A stretch of 64,000 nt of DNA from Algoriphagus boritolerans DSM 17298 = JCM 18970. Lineage in GTDB: Bacteria > Bacteroidota > Bacteroidia > Cytophagales > Cyclobacteriaceae. This document shows positions 8,562 to 17,396 of this stretch, piece by piece. How positions within the stretch are numbered: position 1 is the first letter of the stretch; every line of letters starts with the position of its first letter. The stretch spans positions 62,001 to 126,000 of the forward strand of contig NZ_FNVR01000010.1 in the NCBI RefSeq assembly GCF_900108085.1, written 5' to 3'. The notes below the pieces were generated by a model, which was not told the DNA's origin, ran no database searches, and saw only the letters and a list, made by a program, of their open reading frames with translations. The translations under genes and the position numbers were made by a program.

Positions 8562-9133
8562 GATTCCTTTTTGGATAAGGTTTGGATAAGGGGAAGGAGC
8601 TGGCCGCGGGAATGCAGCAGGATATCGCCCACTTCCCTGAAGACGCCCTTTCCTCCATCATAGGGTGAAACATAGTGAGCGTAAATCTTCACATAAGGCA
8701 AGGCATCCGCAGGAGAAATAGCAAGACCAACATTGGCCAATATCGGCAAGTCAATCAGATCGTCACCAATGTAAGCTACTTCCTCCATATTTACTTCGAT
8801 GATCTGAAGGATCTCGGCCAGTTTTTTTCCTTTGTCTTTGACTCCATGATAATGGAAATCAAACTTAAGTTCCTCACAGCGATTTTCCACTACCTGCGAA
8901 GCTCTGCCTGTAATCGCTCCAACGAGGATTTTGGCCTTTCGCAGGTGCTGAACAATCAGCCCGTCTTTGACATTGTACTTCTTATATTCCGCGCCAAGAT
9001 CATCATAGATAATCCCTCCATCGGTCATCACACCATCTATATCAGTGATGAGCACTTTGATGGACTTAGCCCGCTCGAAAATTTCCACCGGGACATGCGA
9101 AAAGTATTCGCTTATTGCTTTTTCTGCTTCCAT
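8558..9133 (-). CDS. kdsC: Kdo-8-phosphate phosphatase (HAD family)
   Basis: Removes the phosphate from Kdo-8-P to give Kdo. The 191-residue protein has the HAD nucleophile motif with Asp31 and Asp33 (LITDIDGVMTDGG), the Ser/Thr-type motif II (GAITGR), the conserved Lys region and the metal-binding GDDLIDLPIL motif; there is no large cap domain, as expected for the tetrameric KdsC type. It overlaps the upstream GNAT-nitrilase gene by 22 nt and kdsA by 4 nt, so it is translationally coupled on both sides. Confidence 0.94.
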   Translation of the reverse strand: MEAEKAISEYFSHVPVEIFERAKSIKVLITDIDGVMTDGGIIYDDLGAEYKKYNVKDGLIVQHLRKAKILVGAITGRASQVVENRCEELKFDFHYHGVKDKGKKLAEILQIIEVNMEEVAYIGDDLIDLPILANVGLAISPADALPYVKIYAHYVSPYDGGKGVFREVGDILLHSRGQLLPLIQTLSKKES

Positions 9134-10656
9134 TGTACTGAGTAAAGATCCAACCTACGCTGTTCAAGATTTCGCACACTTCCCGCTTTCCTTTGCTTGG
9201 TAAGTAGATCGAGGTCTACATCGGCCACTATGATGGTTTCTTCATTTTCCGAGGCCTGTGCCACGATCGCATCATGAGGAAAGGAAAAATCGGAAGGAGA
9301 AAAAATAGCCGCTTGGGAATATTGGATATCCATGTTTTCCACTTTGGGTAGGTTTCCTACCGAACCGGTGATTGCGACATAACATTCATTTTCGATTGCA
9401 CGCGATCTTGCACAGGTATTGACCCGAAGGAAAGCGTTTTTGGTATCTGTCCAGAATGGCACAAAAAGGATATCCATTTCCTGCTCGGCAAGAATTCTTC
9501 CCAGCTCTGGGAACTCAATATCATAGCAAATGAGAATGCCAATTCTACCGGCATCGGTATCAAAGACATGGATTCCATTTCCACCTTGAAGACCCCAGTA
9601 TGCGGCTTCATCCGGGGTGATGTGAAGCTTGTATTGTTTATTCTGAGTACCATCCCGCCGACAGAGGTAGCTGACATTTCGAAGCTTTTTACCATCGTAT
9701 TCCGGCATAGATCCTGCCACGATGTTCACATTGTAGGAGACTGCCAATTCACTCATCCGAGCAACAATCTCATCGGTGTAATCTGCCAGATTTCGGATAG
9801 CTTCGGAAGCTTCCATGTCATTGAATTCAGCTAGAAGTGGCGCATTAAAAAATTCGGGGAGAAGGCAGAAATCAGACTTGTATCCGGATACAGTATCCAC
9901 AAAAAACTCTACCTGCTGCATCAGATCGTCAACATTGGAGAATCGACGCATTTTCCACTGAACTAAGCCAAGCCGAACGATTGACTTTTTATTACCGATA
10001 AGTTTTTCATCCTTTTCGTAATAGATATTGATCCACTCGAGCAGCGTAGCATAGGCCCGGGAGTCAGTATCCTCGGGTAGATATTTGGTAATCACCTTCC
10101 GAACGTGAAACTCATTGGCCAGCTGGAAGGAAAGTACAGGATCAAAAATCTCCCTGTTTTTCACCAGATCAATGTACTTACGCGGGGTCATTTCATCTGC
10201 GTATTTGGAATAACCCGGAATTCGACCTCCAGCGATGATTGATCTTAGATTTAGATTTTCGCAGAGTTCTTTTCTTGCATCATAGAGTCTTCTTCCGAGT
10301 CGCATGCCCCGGTAGTCTGCGTGGACAAAAACATCTGTCCCATAAAGGGTATCCCCGTCATCATCATGGGTATCAAATTTTCCAAATCCAGTGATCTGAT
10401 CATACGTGTGATTGTCTCCAAACTTGGAATAATCAACCACGATGCTGAGTGCTGCAGCAATGACCACCCCATTATCTTCGATGCAAATCTGGCCTTCCGG
10501 AAAAGCTTTAAGTTGGTTTTTAAGCTCAGCTTTAGTCCAAGCTCCACCTTGATTTTTATAGATCGAAACCATAATCTCCCGAATATCCTCATAGTCTGAG
10601 AGTTTGATATTCCGGAGCTTCAGGCGGTGTTCTAATTCTTCTCTTTGCTTACTCAT
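9112..10656 (-). CDS. fused GNAT acetyltransferase / carbon-nitrogen hydrolase
   Basis: Two enzymes in one chain of about 514 residues. Residues roughly 15-210 are a GNAT acyl-CoA N-acyltransferase domain (ADYRGMRLGRRLYDAR is the acyl-CoA pyrophosphate loop). Residues about 225-510 are a nitrilase-superfamily amidohydrolase with the Glu-Lys-Cys triad visible as LLPEFF, YKLHITPDE and ICYDIEFPE. This fusion is known in several phyla but its substrate is not established. The start at 10656 (MSKQREEL) is preferred over 10680. It heads the operon with kdsC and kdsA; a TTTG-N21-TAATTTTG pair just before this ATG could be its promoter. Confidence 0.88.
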   Translation of the reverse strand: MSKQREELEHRLKLRNIKLSDYEDIREIMVSIYKNQGGAWTKAELKNQLKAFPEGQICIEDNGVVIAAALSIVVDYSKFGDNHTYDQITGFGKFDTHDDDGDTLYGTDVFVHADYRGMRLGRRLYDARKELCENLNLRSIIAGGRIPGYSKYADEMTPRKYIDLVKNREIFDPVLSFQLANEFHVRKVITKYLPEDTDSRAYATLLEWINIYYEKDEKLIGNKKSIVRLGLVQWKMRRFSNVDDLMQQVEFFVDTVSGYKSDFCLLPEFFNAPLLAEFNDMEASEAIRNLADYTDEIVARMSELAVSYNVNIVAGSMPEYDGKKLRNVSYLCRRDGTQNKQYKLHITPDEAAYWGLQGGNGIHVFDTDAGRIGILICYDIEFPELGRILAEQEMDILFVPFWTDTKNAFLRVNTCARSRAIENECYVAITGSVGNLPKVENMDIQYSQAAIFSPSDFSFPHDAIVAQASENEETIIVADVDLDLLTKQRKAGSVRNLEQRRLDLYSVQWKQKKQ

Positions 10657-10836
10657 AACTTCAAAATTAAAAATATTCAATCAATTATTTCAAAACTGAT
10701 CGTTAGGATCATGCAAATCAAAAGATTCTACCGATTTGAAATTGATTCAAAAACAAAATTGGTTTTAACTGTTTTGTTTAAATAGCTTAAAGGTAAAAAT
10801 TGGGCAATCGTCTGTATTCTCCTAGAAGAAATTGAA

Positions 10837-11712
10837 ATGGAAGGAAATGGAAGCTTTTGGAAATGGCTTGAGGCCATATTAAACGAAAACCTCATCAGTC
10901 TTGGAGATTCCAAGCTGACTGTTGGGCTTATCCTCACCCTGATTCTATCATTTATTGCTTTATTTGTTATATCTGAATGGGTCAGAAGATTCTTGGTGCG
11001 TCAGGTTTTAAAGAAAAGCCAAATCGCAAGGGGCACCAAAGAATCAATCGGGACCATGGTCAAGTACTTGATCATTTTGGGAGGATTTTTCTCTATTCTT
11101 CAAACCAATGGAATCGATCTCAGTGCCTTTGGTATATTGGCTGGGGCGATCGGGGTGGGTATTGGTTTTGGCTTGCAGAACATCACCAACAATTTTATCA
11201 GCGGACTGATTATACTTTTTGAACAACCAATAAAAGTCGGAGACCGGATCGAGGTTGGGGATGTCTCGGGCGATGTGATTCAAATCAACGCTAGAGCAAC
11301 TACTGTGGTGACCAATGACAATATCAGTGTAATTGTCCCAAACAGTCAATTTATCGATAGTCCAGTCATCAATTGGTCACACAATGAACACCGAATCCGA
11401 TTTAATTTTCCCGTTGGGGTTTCTTATAAAGAAGATCCTGAGAAAGTTAAACGAATCCTTATAGAAGTTGCTAAAGCCAATCCGGGAATTTTACCCAACC
11501 CTGAGGCAGACGTATTGTTTGACAGTTATGGAGATAATAGCCTGAATTTCAATTTGAGGGTATGGACCAGTGAATACGTCAATAAACCGAAAGTGCTTAG
11601 AAGCCAACTTTACTATGCTATCTTTAAGCGATTTTCAGAGGAAAAAATTGAAATTCCCTTTCCGCAGCGTGATTTGCATTTGAAATCAGGGTTTGAAAAA
11701 TTGGGAATTTAA
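10837..11712 (+). CDS. small-conductance mechanosensitive channel (MscS family, 291 aa)
   Basis: Three or four membrane helices at the N-terminus (first around residues 26-48, VGLILTLILSFIALFVIS) lead into the pore-lining helix and the MscS beta domain: GIGFGLQNITNNFISGLIILFE, then VGDRIEVGDVSGDV. The C-terminal alpha/beta domain ends with IPFPQRDLHL, typical of MscS-type channels. It releases solutes during hypo-osmotic shock. It stands alone and is followed 50 nt later by the outer-membrane protein gene. A second, much larger MscS-type protein is encoded at 40827. Confidence 0.93.
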   Translation: MEGNGSFWKWLEAILNENLISLGDSKLTVGLILTLILSFIALFVISEWVRRFLVRQVLKKSQIARGTKESIGTMVKYLIILGGFFSILQTNGIDLSAFGILAGAIGVGIGFGLQNITNNFISGLIILFEQPIKVGDRIEVGDVSGDVIQINARATTVVTNDNISVIVPNSQFIDSPVINWSHNEHRIRFNFPVGVSYKEDPEKVKRILIEVAKANPGILPNPEADVLFDSYGDNSLNFNLRVWTSEYVNKPKVLRSQLYYAIFKRFSEEKIEIPFPQRDLHLKSGFEKLGI

Positions 11713-11762
11713 TCTAAATTTCTGCCTAGCAATTAATTAGCCGGATTGCTATCCAATTACAA

Positions 11763-12686
11763 ATGAAAAGATTACTACTTATTTTATTTCTTTTCTCTAC
11801 TTTTTCTGCTTTTTCCCAGAGCTTTTATCGCTACCGGTTTGAAGAACCGTGGTCTATTTCAGCCAGCCTCGGACCGACACAATATTTTGGAGAACTCTAC
11901 TCTTTTTGGAAATATAATGAGGGAATACAGCCTGACTGGCATGCTAATTTTTCAGTCAATTATATTTTTGGCACTCACCTAAAAGCAAGACTGGAGGGTA
12001 CTTACTACAAAATGTCAGGTTCAGATCCTCCCTCTGATCCAAGAGCCTATCGCACGCCCCGAAATTTGAGCTTCAAAACTTCTAATATTGAGGTAGCCAC
12101 ACTAATAGAATATTATTGGCATCCGGTGAAAGTGAATAACATCACGCGCCACCTTTGGAATCCCTACATCTTTGCGGGTATTGGAATGTCGACCAATAAT
12201 CCAAAAGCAGAACTCAATGGCACTTGGGTAGACCTTCGTCCGCTCCAGCTCGAAAACAACCCCTACAATGATAAAATTGTAGTCTTCCCTATGGGATTGG
12301 GTTTCAAATACAAACTCAATGTCTATATGGACATGAAGGTGGAGGGGAATTATAGATTTACGCTCACGGATTATATGGACGATATATCCGCCTACAACAT
12401 TAGCGAATTCTATCTTGATTTAGTCGATGATTATGTCACAGGAAATAATCCAGATCGACTTAGACTAGCGATCAGGAATCCTGATTTCGTTTTGGACAAT
12501 GGAGAGCCTGACGTCGATGCAATTCTGAGAAACAAAGGCAGAATACGTCGAGGATCTGGACTTACCCATCGCTATGATGGCTACCTGACCATCAGCGTCG
12601 GACTGGAAATTTACCTATCGCCTGATATCTGGGATAACTGGATTTTCAGAGACCGAATCTACGAGAAGCGGTTCAGATTCTGGTAA
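11763..12686 (+). CDS. DUF6089-type outer-membrane beta-barrel protein
   Basis: A 307-residue protein with a clean signal peptide (KRLLLILFLFSTFSAFSQ) and alternating aromatic/polar strands, ending in an aromatic C-terminus (EKRFRFW) as outer-membrane barrels do. The opening region (SASLGPTQYFGEL, then HLKARLEGTYYKMSG) fits the DUF6089 family of bacteroidete outer-membrane proteins; the role of the family is not known to me. Its stop at 12684-12686 abuts the stop of the universal stress protein gene on the other strand. Confidence 0.82.
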   Translation: MKRLLLILFLFSTFSAFSQSFYRYRFEEPWSISASLGPTQYFGELYSFWKYNEGIQPDWHANFSVNYIFGTHLKARLEGTYYKMSGSDPPSDPRAYRTPRNLSFKTSNIEVATLIEYYWHPVKVNNITRHLWNPYIFAGIGMSTNNPKAELNGTWVDLRPLQLENNPYNDKIVVFPMGLGFKYKLNVYMDMKVEGNYRFTLTDYMDDISAYNISEFYLDLVDDYVTGNNPDRLRLAIRNPDFVLDNGEPDVDAILRNKGRIRRGSGLTHRYDGYLTISVGLEIYLSPDIWDNWIFRDRIYEKRFRFW

Positions 12687-13511
12687 TCATGCCTTGATGC
12701 TCAATACCCCAAGGTCTGATTTGAATATCAGGGTCTCGGTGGTACCTATTACATACATTGCCGAATGGCTACGCTCTCCGGATACTACGCCCACGAGCTG
12801 AATCCCATTTTTTTCACAAAACTCCCGGATACCTTGCTCGGCATCGTTATGATTAAATACATGACGGTGGATCACAAACTGCTCATGCCCTTTTCCGAAT
12901 TCTGCCATCTCCATATCCGATTGGGATGAGTTGGTAAAATGATCAGGTGTATTTACATAGAGCAAATGGATGGAAGTTTTAAAGAGTTTTGCAAGAGGAA
13001 GTATTTTTTCAAAAGCAACTTTACCGGATTTATTGAAAACAGTGGCAAAGGCAATTTTCCGAAAGGCATTTCCGTCGAGTGCATTTTTCACAGCCAATAT
13101 GGGGCATGATGCCAATCTAAGGACTTTTTGAAGTGTGGACCCTACAAAATTCCCCTCTACGTAGCCTTTACCGTAAGCTCCAATGATGATCATGTCCGCA
13201 AAAGACTTTTCCGCTACCCGAAGGATTTGCTCGTAAGGAACTCCGATTTTTACAACTTGCGCTATTTGAACCTTTGCCGGCGCTACGGACTTGATGTATC
13301 CTGGCAAAACTTCCATAGCTTCCTGCCGCTCCTCCATCAATTGAGGGTACTTTAATTTGGCTTCTTCTGGCAGTAAATCCCAATCTATTTCAGAAGGAAT
13401 CACAGTAACGCATATAATTTTTGCCTGATTTTTAGCACAGATCCGCTGTGCAGTCTGAAGTGCAGCCAGTGAATACGTGGAGAAGTCAAAAGGAACTAAG
13501 ATAGTTTTCAT
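12687..13511 (-). CDS. universal stress protein, two Usp domains
   Basis: The 274-residue protein contains two tandem UspA folds (about residues 1-145 and 150-274). The first ends with the nucleotide-binding signature GAYGKGYVEGNFVGSTLQKVL; the second lacks a good copy of that loop but has a shorter GVVSGERSH version. Tandem Usp proteins are cytosolic stress proteins, in many cases ATP-binding; the exact partner is unknown. The gene is monocistronic and its stop abuts the stop of the DUF6089 gene. Confidence 0.9.
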   Translation of the reverse strand: MKTILVPFDFSTYSLAALQTAQRICAKNQAKIICVTVIPSEIDWDLLPEEAKLKYPQLMEERQEAMEVLPGYIKSVAPAKVQIAQVVKIGVPYEQILRVAEKSFADMIIIGAYGKGYVEGNFVGSTLQKVLRLASCPILAVKNALDGNAFRKIAFATVFNKSGKVAFEKILPLAKLFKTSIHLLYVNTPDHFTNSSQSDMEMAEFGKGHEQFVIHRHVFNHNDAEQGIREFCEKNGIQLVGVVSGERSHSAMYVIGTTETLIFKSDLGVLSIKA

Positions 13512-13879
13512 AAGGATCGGCTTATTGTTAGAACCTAAATTTCTGACAAATCGGCCTCAAATCACTTGTGAAAAATCAGTGAAAAACCTGATAAAAATTA
13601 GGAATTAGAACTTTGATCAAAGCATACGCTCCATCGTTAAATATTTTGTCACCCAGGACTTATTGATGGATTCAAAATAAGGCCGATACTCACTGAAAGG
13701 TATTATTTGAATAGGACCAGCATTGGGTATGATGAATCAACAGGAAATAGACACCACGAAATTGTGTAGAAAAGCCCAAAAACAGAATCAAAATAAGTAA
13801 AAACCCATAAAATTCTACGGATGATATCTCACTTCTGAAACCAACGGGATCTAACTTTCCTTACCCATCTCCAAAAACA
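13512..13879. other. intergenic region without recognised gene
   Basis: A 368-base divergent region between the universal stress protein gene (minus) and the exported hypothetical protein (plus). No ORF of useful length, no convincing promoter pair and no repeat was seen. It must hold the promoters of both flanking genes. Confidence 0.5.
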
Positions 13880-14662
13880 ATGAAAGCCTTAGATTCCCTA
13901 ATTCTTGCCGCTGTATTGTTGATAAGTTGTCCGCTTTTGGCTCAAAAAAAAGAAAAAGAGAAGGAAACGATACACCTGAGTCAGGAGCTCTCCGATAATT
14001 CAACTCCTATTAAAGTGAAATTCGGGACAAATATCACCAAGCCCAATATGAGCGCCGGGACCTATCGAATCATTGAGGCAAAGGATAAATGGCCAAAGAA
14101 TAAATTCAAATCAAATTTTTGGGGAACAAAATCTTCGATGAATGTTCAGGACGATTTTTCATTTATTGTGGAGAATAGTCAGGGAGAGACTAGTCTGATC
14201 GAGTACCTAATGAAAGTATCTAAAGAGGAAAAATCATCCTTTCCGATCGGAGAATTTTATTTTGGGGAGGATGAGGTATTAGCCTATGAAGCGGCAATTT
14301 CCATTTTGGCTTATTCGATTGAAGATGAAGACCCTTGGCTCTACATTGACGCCACCACATTGAACGAAAGTGGAGAATACGTCCGCAAGTGGGGGATAAG
14401 CTCAAAGGATAAAATGCTTAGGATTGAAGAAACGGATTCAAATTTGGCAGGGAGAAGGCAACGAGAATTCCCTGCCTATGGCTGGGAGGTTTTTGACGAA
14501 AATACCGGAATCGCCGCTATTCAGTTCAAAGGACCTGGAGTCATGGGTGCTAACCAATATCAAATTTGGCTAAAAGATGGGCTGGAAGAAGAAGTAAAAC
14601 TAAAACTCACAGGGATTTTTATGGCGATAATTCACCACTCACTTAAGAATATGATATATTAG
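13880..14662 (+). CDS. exported hypothetical protein, 260 aa
   Basis: An N-terminal signal peptide (LILAAVLLISCPLLAQ, with a possible lipoprotein cysteine in LLISC, but the usual AQ cleavage follows) leads into a lysine-rich linker (KKEKEKE) and a predicted beta-rich domain. I recognise no family. It precedes the exported RidA gene by 24 nt and is probably co-transcribed with it, which suggests a periplasmic role; nothing more can be said. Confidence 0.7.
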   Translation: MKALDSLILAAVLLISCPLLAQKKEKEKETIHLSQELSDNSTPIKVKFGTNITKPNMSAGTYRIIEAKDKWPKNKFKSNFWGTKSSMNVQDDFSFIVENSQGETSLIEYLMKVSKEEKSSFPIGEFYFGEDEVLAYEAAISILAYSIEDEDPWLYIDATTLNESGEYVRKWGISSKDKMLRIEETDSNLAGRRQREFPAYGWEVFDENTGIAAIQFKGPGVMGANQYQIWLKDGLEEEVKLKLTGIFMAIIHHSLKNMIY

Positions 14663-14686
14663 AGCGATAGAATTCCTCTCAAAAAA

Positions 14687-15199
14687 ATGAAAAAACACTT
14701 CAAATTAACGGCAGTGCTGACCTTTGTCTTTGGTTCTTTTACACTTTTCGCACAAAGTCCTGAAGAAAAAATCAAACAACTTGGCTTAGCCATCCCTGAG
14801 GTAAGTCAGCCGATAGCAAATTATGTCAAATGGAGACAAGTGGGCAACTTACTCTATCTTTCCGGAACAGGACCAAAAATTTATGGCAAAGTCGGTGCAG
14901 ACCTGAGCACGGAGCAGGGATACGAAGCCGCCAGAGCTACCGGGTTGGAAATCATTGCCGTGCTCAAAGCGGCAACTGGTGATCTGAGCCGTATGAAGCA
15001 ATTTGTAAAAGTATTGGGCATGGTGAATGCCACTCCGGAGTTCACCGCTCAGCCCGCTGTAATTAATGGCTTCTCCGACCTGATGGTAGAAGTATTTGGA
15101 GAAAAAGGGAAGCACGCCCGATCGGCAGTGGGCATGGGTTCGCTACCAAATAACATGGCTGTGGAGATTGAGGTAATTGTAGAATTGGAGGACCAGTAG
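14687..15199 (+). CDS. RidA-family (YjgF/YER057c) protein with signal peptide
   Basis: The 170-residue protein is a RidA/YjgF-like trimeric fold preceded by an apparent signal peptide (KLTAVLTFVFGSFTLFAQS, cleavage after about residue 23). The domain contains NLLYLSGTGPK and the C-terminal signature HARSAVGMGSLP, which keeps the conserved arginine used by RidA enzymes to bind the carboxylate of imine substrates, followed by VEIEVIVEL. RidA normally deaminates reactive enamines in the cytosol; the leader implies a periplasmic version with an unknown substrate. Likely co-transcribed with the preceding hypothetical gene. Confidence 0.85.
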   Translation: MKKHFKLTAVLTFVFGSFTLFAQSPEEKIKQLGLAIPEVSQPIANYVKWRQVGNLLYLSGTGPKIYGKVGADLSTEQGYEAARATGLEIIAVLKAATGDLSRMKQFVKVLGMVNATPEFTAQPAVINGFSDLMVEVFGEKGKHARSAVGMGSLPNNMAVEIEVIVELEDQ

Positions 15200-15315
15200 A
15201 TAGAGGTCAGTTTCAGTTGGAAGGTGGAAGACTAGTAAGTGGTGAAGGGTAAGTAGTGAGTTTTCAGTTTTTCGCCATCTCTTGGTCTTGCATCTAACTT
15301 CTTATATCTAAATCC

Positions 15316-15780
15316 CTAAAACAAACTTCCCTGAAAAGCATGGCCTTCCAGCTCGAGGAGAGCTTTTTTCTTATCTAAGCCTCCTGCATATCCGGTAAGA
15401 CTTCCATCACTTCCCAGCACGCGATGACAGGGCAGCACGACTAAAATAGGATTGGCACCGATGGCTGCACCCACCGCCCGAATCGCACCGGGATTTCCAA
15501 GCTTCTGGGAAATCTTCATATAAGTGGTCGTCTGACCGAGGGGTACCTGATTCATTGCGAGCCAGACTTTTCGCTGAAAATCCGTCCCTCCCAGCCCGAT
15601 TGGCATGTCAAACGTTTTTCTTTTACCTGCAAAATATTCTTCAAGTTGCTGCTTGGTACTCAAAAGTACCTGATCCAAAATCTCCCCATCAGTATCCTCC
15701 TCGGTAAACTTCAACTCCGAAAGACACCCTTCGCGGGAGCTGATTCGGATATTACCTAGTGGGGAGGAAATGATGGGCAT
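15316..15780 (-). CDS. ogt: methylated-DNA--[protein]-cysteine S-methyltransferase
   Basis: Repairs O6-alkylguanine by transferring the alkyl group to its own cysteine. The acceptor is Cys118 in the family signature LPCHRVLGSDGSLTGYAGG; the helix-turn-helix part (FQRKVWLAMNQVPLGQTTTY and GAIRAVGAAIGANP) is complete. At 154 aa it is the usual size of a stand-alone Ogt/MGMT without an Ada domain. The name ogt is used by similarity. The gene is monocistronic with ATG at 15780. Confidence 0.95.
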   Translation of the reverse strand: MPIISSPLGNIRISSREGCLSELKFTEEDTDGEILDQVLLSTKQQLEEYFAGKRKTFDMPIGLGGTDFQRKVWLAMNQVPLGQTTTYMKISQKLGNPGAIRAVGAAIGANPILVVLPCHRVLGSDGSLTGYAGGLDKKKALLELEGHAFQGSLF

Positions 15781-15873
15781 GTGGGAAATGGTTATTGGTA
15801 TAGGGTTAATTGAGTTACCAAGAAATCATGAATTTTCAAGCTCTGCTTAGATCATGAAAAAACTCCATCAAGG

Positions 15874-16278
15874 TTAGCTATTCCAATTTTCGACGGAAAG
15901 GCCAGGAATGCGAGAAAAATGCTTGAGATTGTTTGTTACAAGAGAAAATCCATTTTCAAGTGCAATCCCAGCAATCAAGAGATCAATATCATCGAGACTT
16001 TGTCCTTCTTTTTTCAATTCACCATAGATCTCAGCAGAAATCTGTACAGATTGATCAGACAGCGGAACAACATTACAGCCTAACAAAAACCTTTAAAATT
16101 CAGCAAGTTGTTTTAGGGCTCCTTTAGCGAATAGACCACTCCTGATTTCATAAACTGAAATTATGCTAATTTTTATTTGATTGTATTCCTTTAAATATTT
16201 CTGAAAACCTGAAACAACCGAGGTTATTCCTTTGAAGAAATAAGAAAGGATATCAGTATCTATCAAAGACCTATTCAT
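15874..16278 (-). pseudogene. VapC-family PIN-domain toxin, interrupted by an in-frame stop
   Basis: Read from the ATG at 16276-16278 the frame gives MNRSLIDTDILSYFF, a typical VapC N-terminus with the first catalytic Asp at residue 7, and VYEIRSG with the conserved Glu. At 16093-16095 a TAA follows ...KQLAEF. The same frame continues without any shift through LLGCNVVPLS, DDIDLLIAG (third acidic residue) and the C-terminal LVTNNLKHFSRIPGL. Total 134 residues plus one internal stop, the normal VapC length. One base (GAA or CAA to TAA) would restore it. It overlaps the antitoxin-like gene by 8 nt. The toxin is probably inactive unless the stop is read through. Confidence 0.88.
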
Positions 16279-16507
16279 CACGAACTCTACCAGACTTACT
16301 TCTTCTCTCCAGCAAACGCTCGTCCAGCTCCTCAAACAATTCCTGTTCAGATTCCTTCCAAATACCTGCAAAAGCAAGAGGATCTGATTTCTTTGGACTC
16401 GAAGAGATAAACTCCGAAATTAAAGATTCAAGCTCTCCGAGTTTTTCTTCGGGAACTTTATCAATCTTCTGATACAAATGCTCTCTTCTTTCTCTTGGTG
16501 AAATCAT
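16271..16507 (-). CDS. putative VapB-like antitoxin
   Basis: A 78-residue highly charged helical protein ending in a basic/acidic tail (LLERRSKSGRVRDE). It starts at the ATG at 16507 and overlaps the VapC reading frame by 8 nt, the usual order and coupling of a type II toxin-antitoxin operon. The sequence shows no clear ribbon-helix-helix or AbrB motif, so the antitoxin call rests mainly on position. With the toxin disrupted it would be a surviving antitoxin. Confidence is moderate. Confidence 0.65.
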   Translation of the reverse strand: MISPRERREHLYQKIDKVPEEKLGELESLISEFISSSPKKSDPLAFAGIWKESEQELFEELDERLLERRSKSGRVRDE

Positions 16508-16604
16508 CTGTTTATAGTTTTTATAAATTTAATAAGGAATCAGTCAATTCCTCACAGTAGCTAGGCTTTATCCCCATGATATAAGTTCCAATGTCGTTCT
16601 GAAA

Positions 16605-17300
16605 TCAACTCATCGCCAGCCGATATTTCCAGACTTCCCGAATCTGCTCTGCTTCTACTTCAAACGGGATATAGATCGGATTGGCTGAGCAAAGCAGCAA
16701 TTTTTGTTCTTCCTTGATCCGATTGTAAACGATCTTGAAGGTTACCCCGTCCTGCTCAGTGACGATGACGTAGCGTTCCCCGTCTTTGATGGCCGTCCAA
16801 TCGTCCACGTATTCGCAAACGATCCAGGCTCCATCGGGAATAGGTAGCATCGAGTCTCCATCGACCTGAAAGACGCGGTGCTTTTTATCCATCGGGAGAA
16901 AAGGCAGCGCAAACCGTGGCAAATCCGCTATAAACTCCGGATCGGAAAATCCCGCCAAGTAACTCGCCTTGACCTTTTGTGAGACCACCTCGATCAGTTC
17001 TCGTCCTTGATCATCCACTGTAGTCGCAAGAATCCGCAGCTTCCTTCCCCGCAGAAACTGATCCGTCTCGAGCAGTTCGCGAAGTTTGAATTCAGAATAA
17101 GAAGCAAGATCTTCTTTAATTAGAATGTCGAGCGACACACGCAAGTAATCGGAAATTTTCACCAAGGTCTCAATTGGAGGGGTAATACTGAGCTCGTATC
17201 CGGCAAGCTTGGACCGGGAGATCCCTAATGCTTCTGCCAAGGCTTCCTGAGTCAGTCCTTTCTTTTTTCGAAGGAATTTGAGGTTGGAGTTTAACGACAT
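16605..17300 (-). CDS. XRE-family HTH / S24 peptidase-like repressor
   Basis: A LexA/CI-type regulator of 231 residues. Residues about 8-62 are an XRE helix-turn-helix (GLTQEALAEALGISRSKLAGYE). The C-terminal S24 domain has the Ser150 nucleophile (DGDSM) and the general-base Lys189 (FKI). An Ala116-Gly117 pair in KASYLAGF lies at the position of the LexA/CI self-cleavage site, so RecA-stimulated autocleavage is likely. It is encoded divergently from dinB with one small gene between, which suggests that it represses itself and the translesion polymerase. Two copies of a 20-bp repeat lie upstream, one only 12-31 nt before the start codon. Confidence 0.88.
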   Translation of the reverse strand: MSLNSNLKFLRKKKGLTQEALAEALGISRSKLAGYELSITPPIETLVKISDYLRVSLDILIKEDLASYSEFKLRELLETDQFLRGRKLRILATTVDDQGRELIEVVSQKVKASYLAGFSDPEFIADLPRFALPFLPMDKKHRVFQVDGDSMLPIPDGAWIVCEYVDDWTAIKDGERYVIVTEQDGVTFKIVYNRIKEEQKLLLCSANPIYIPFEVEAEQIREVWKYRLAMS

Positions 17301-17311
17301 TGATCTTTTTA

Positions 17312-17331
17312 AGATATGCTGCGCGAGATAG
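17312..17331 (+). repeat. 20-bp repeat, copy 1
   Basis: AGATATGCTGCGCGAGATAG, one of four copies of a 20-bp sequence around the four-helix-bundle gene. It differs from copy 2 at one position and lies just upstream of the repressor gene start (17300), where an operator would be expected. Confidence 0.75.
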
Positions 17332-17368
17332 ATTTTTAAGATATAGCTGAAGCTAAGATATTGGGGAA

Positions 17369-17388
17369 GATATGCTTCGCGAGATAGT
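17369..17388 (+). repeat. 20-bp repeat, copy 2
   Basis: AGATATGCTTCGCGAGATAG. It is the exact reverse complement of copy 3 at 17880-17899, so the two bracket the four-helix-bundle gene as perfect inverted repeats. It ends 9 nt from the stop codon of that gene. A degenerate AGATATAGC segment lies between copies 1 and 2. Confidence 0.8.
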
Positions 17389-17396
17389 TTTTGACA

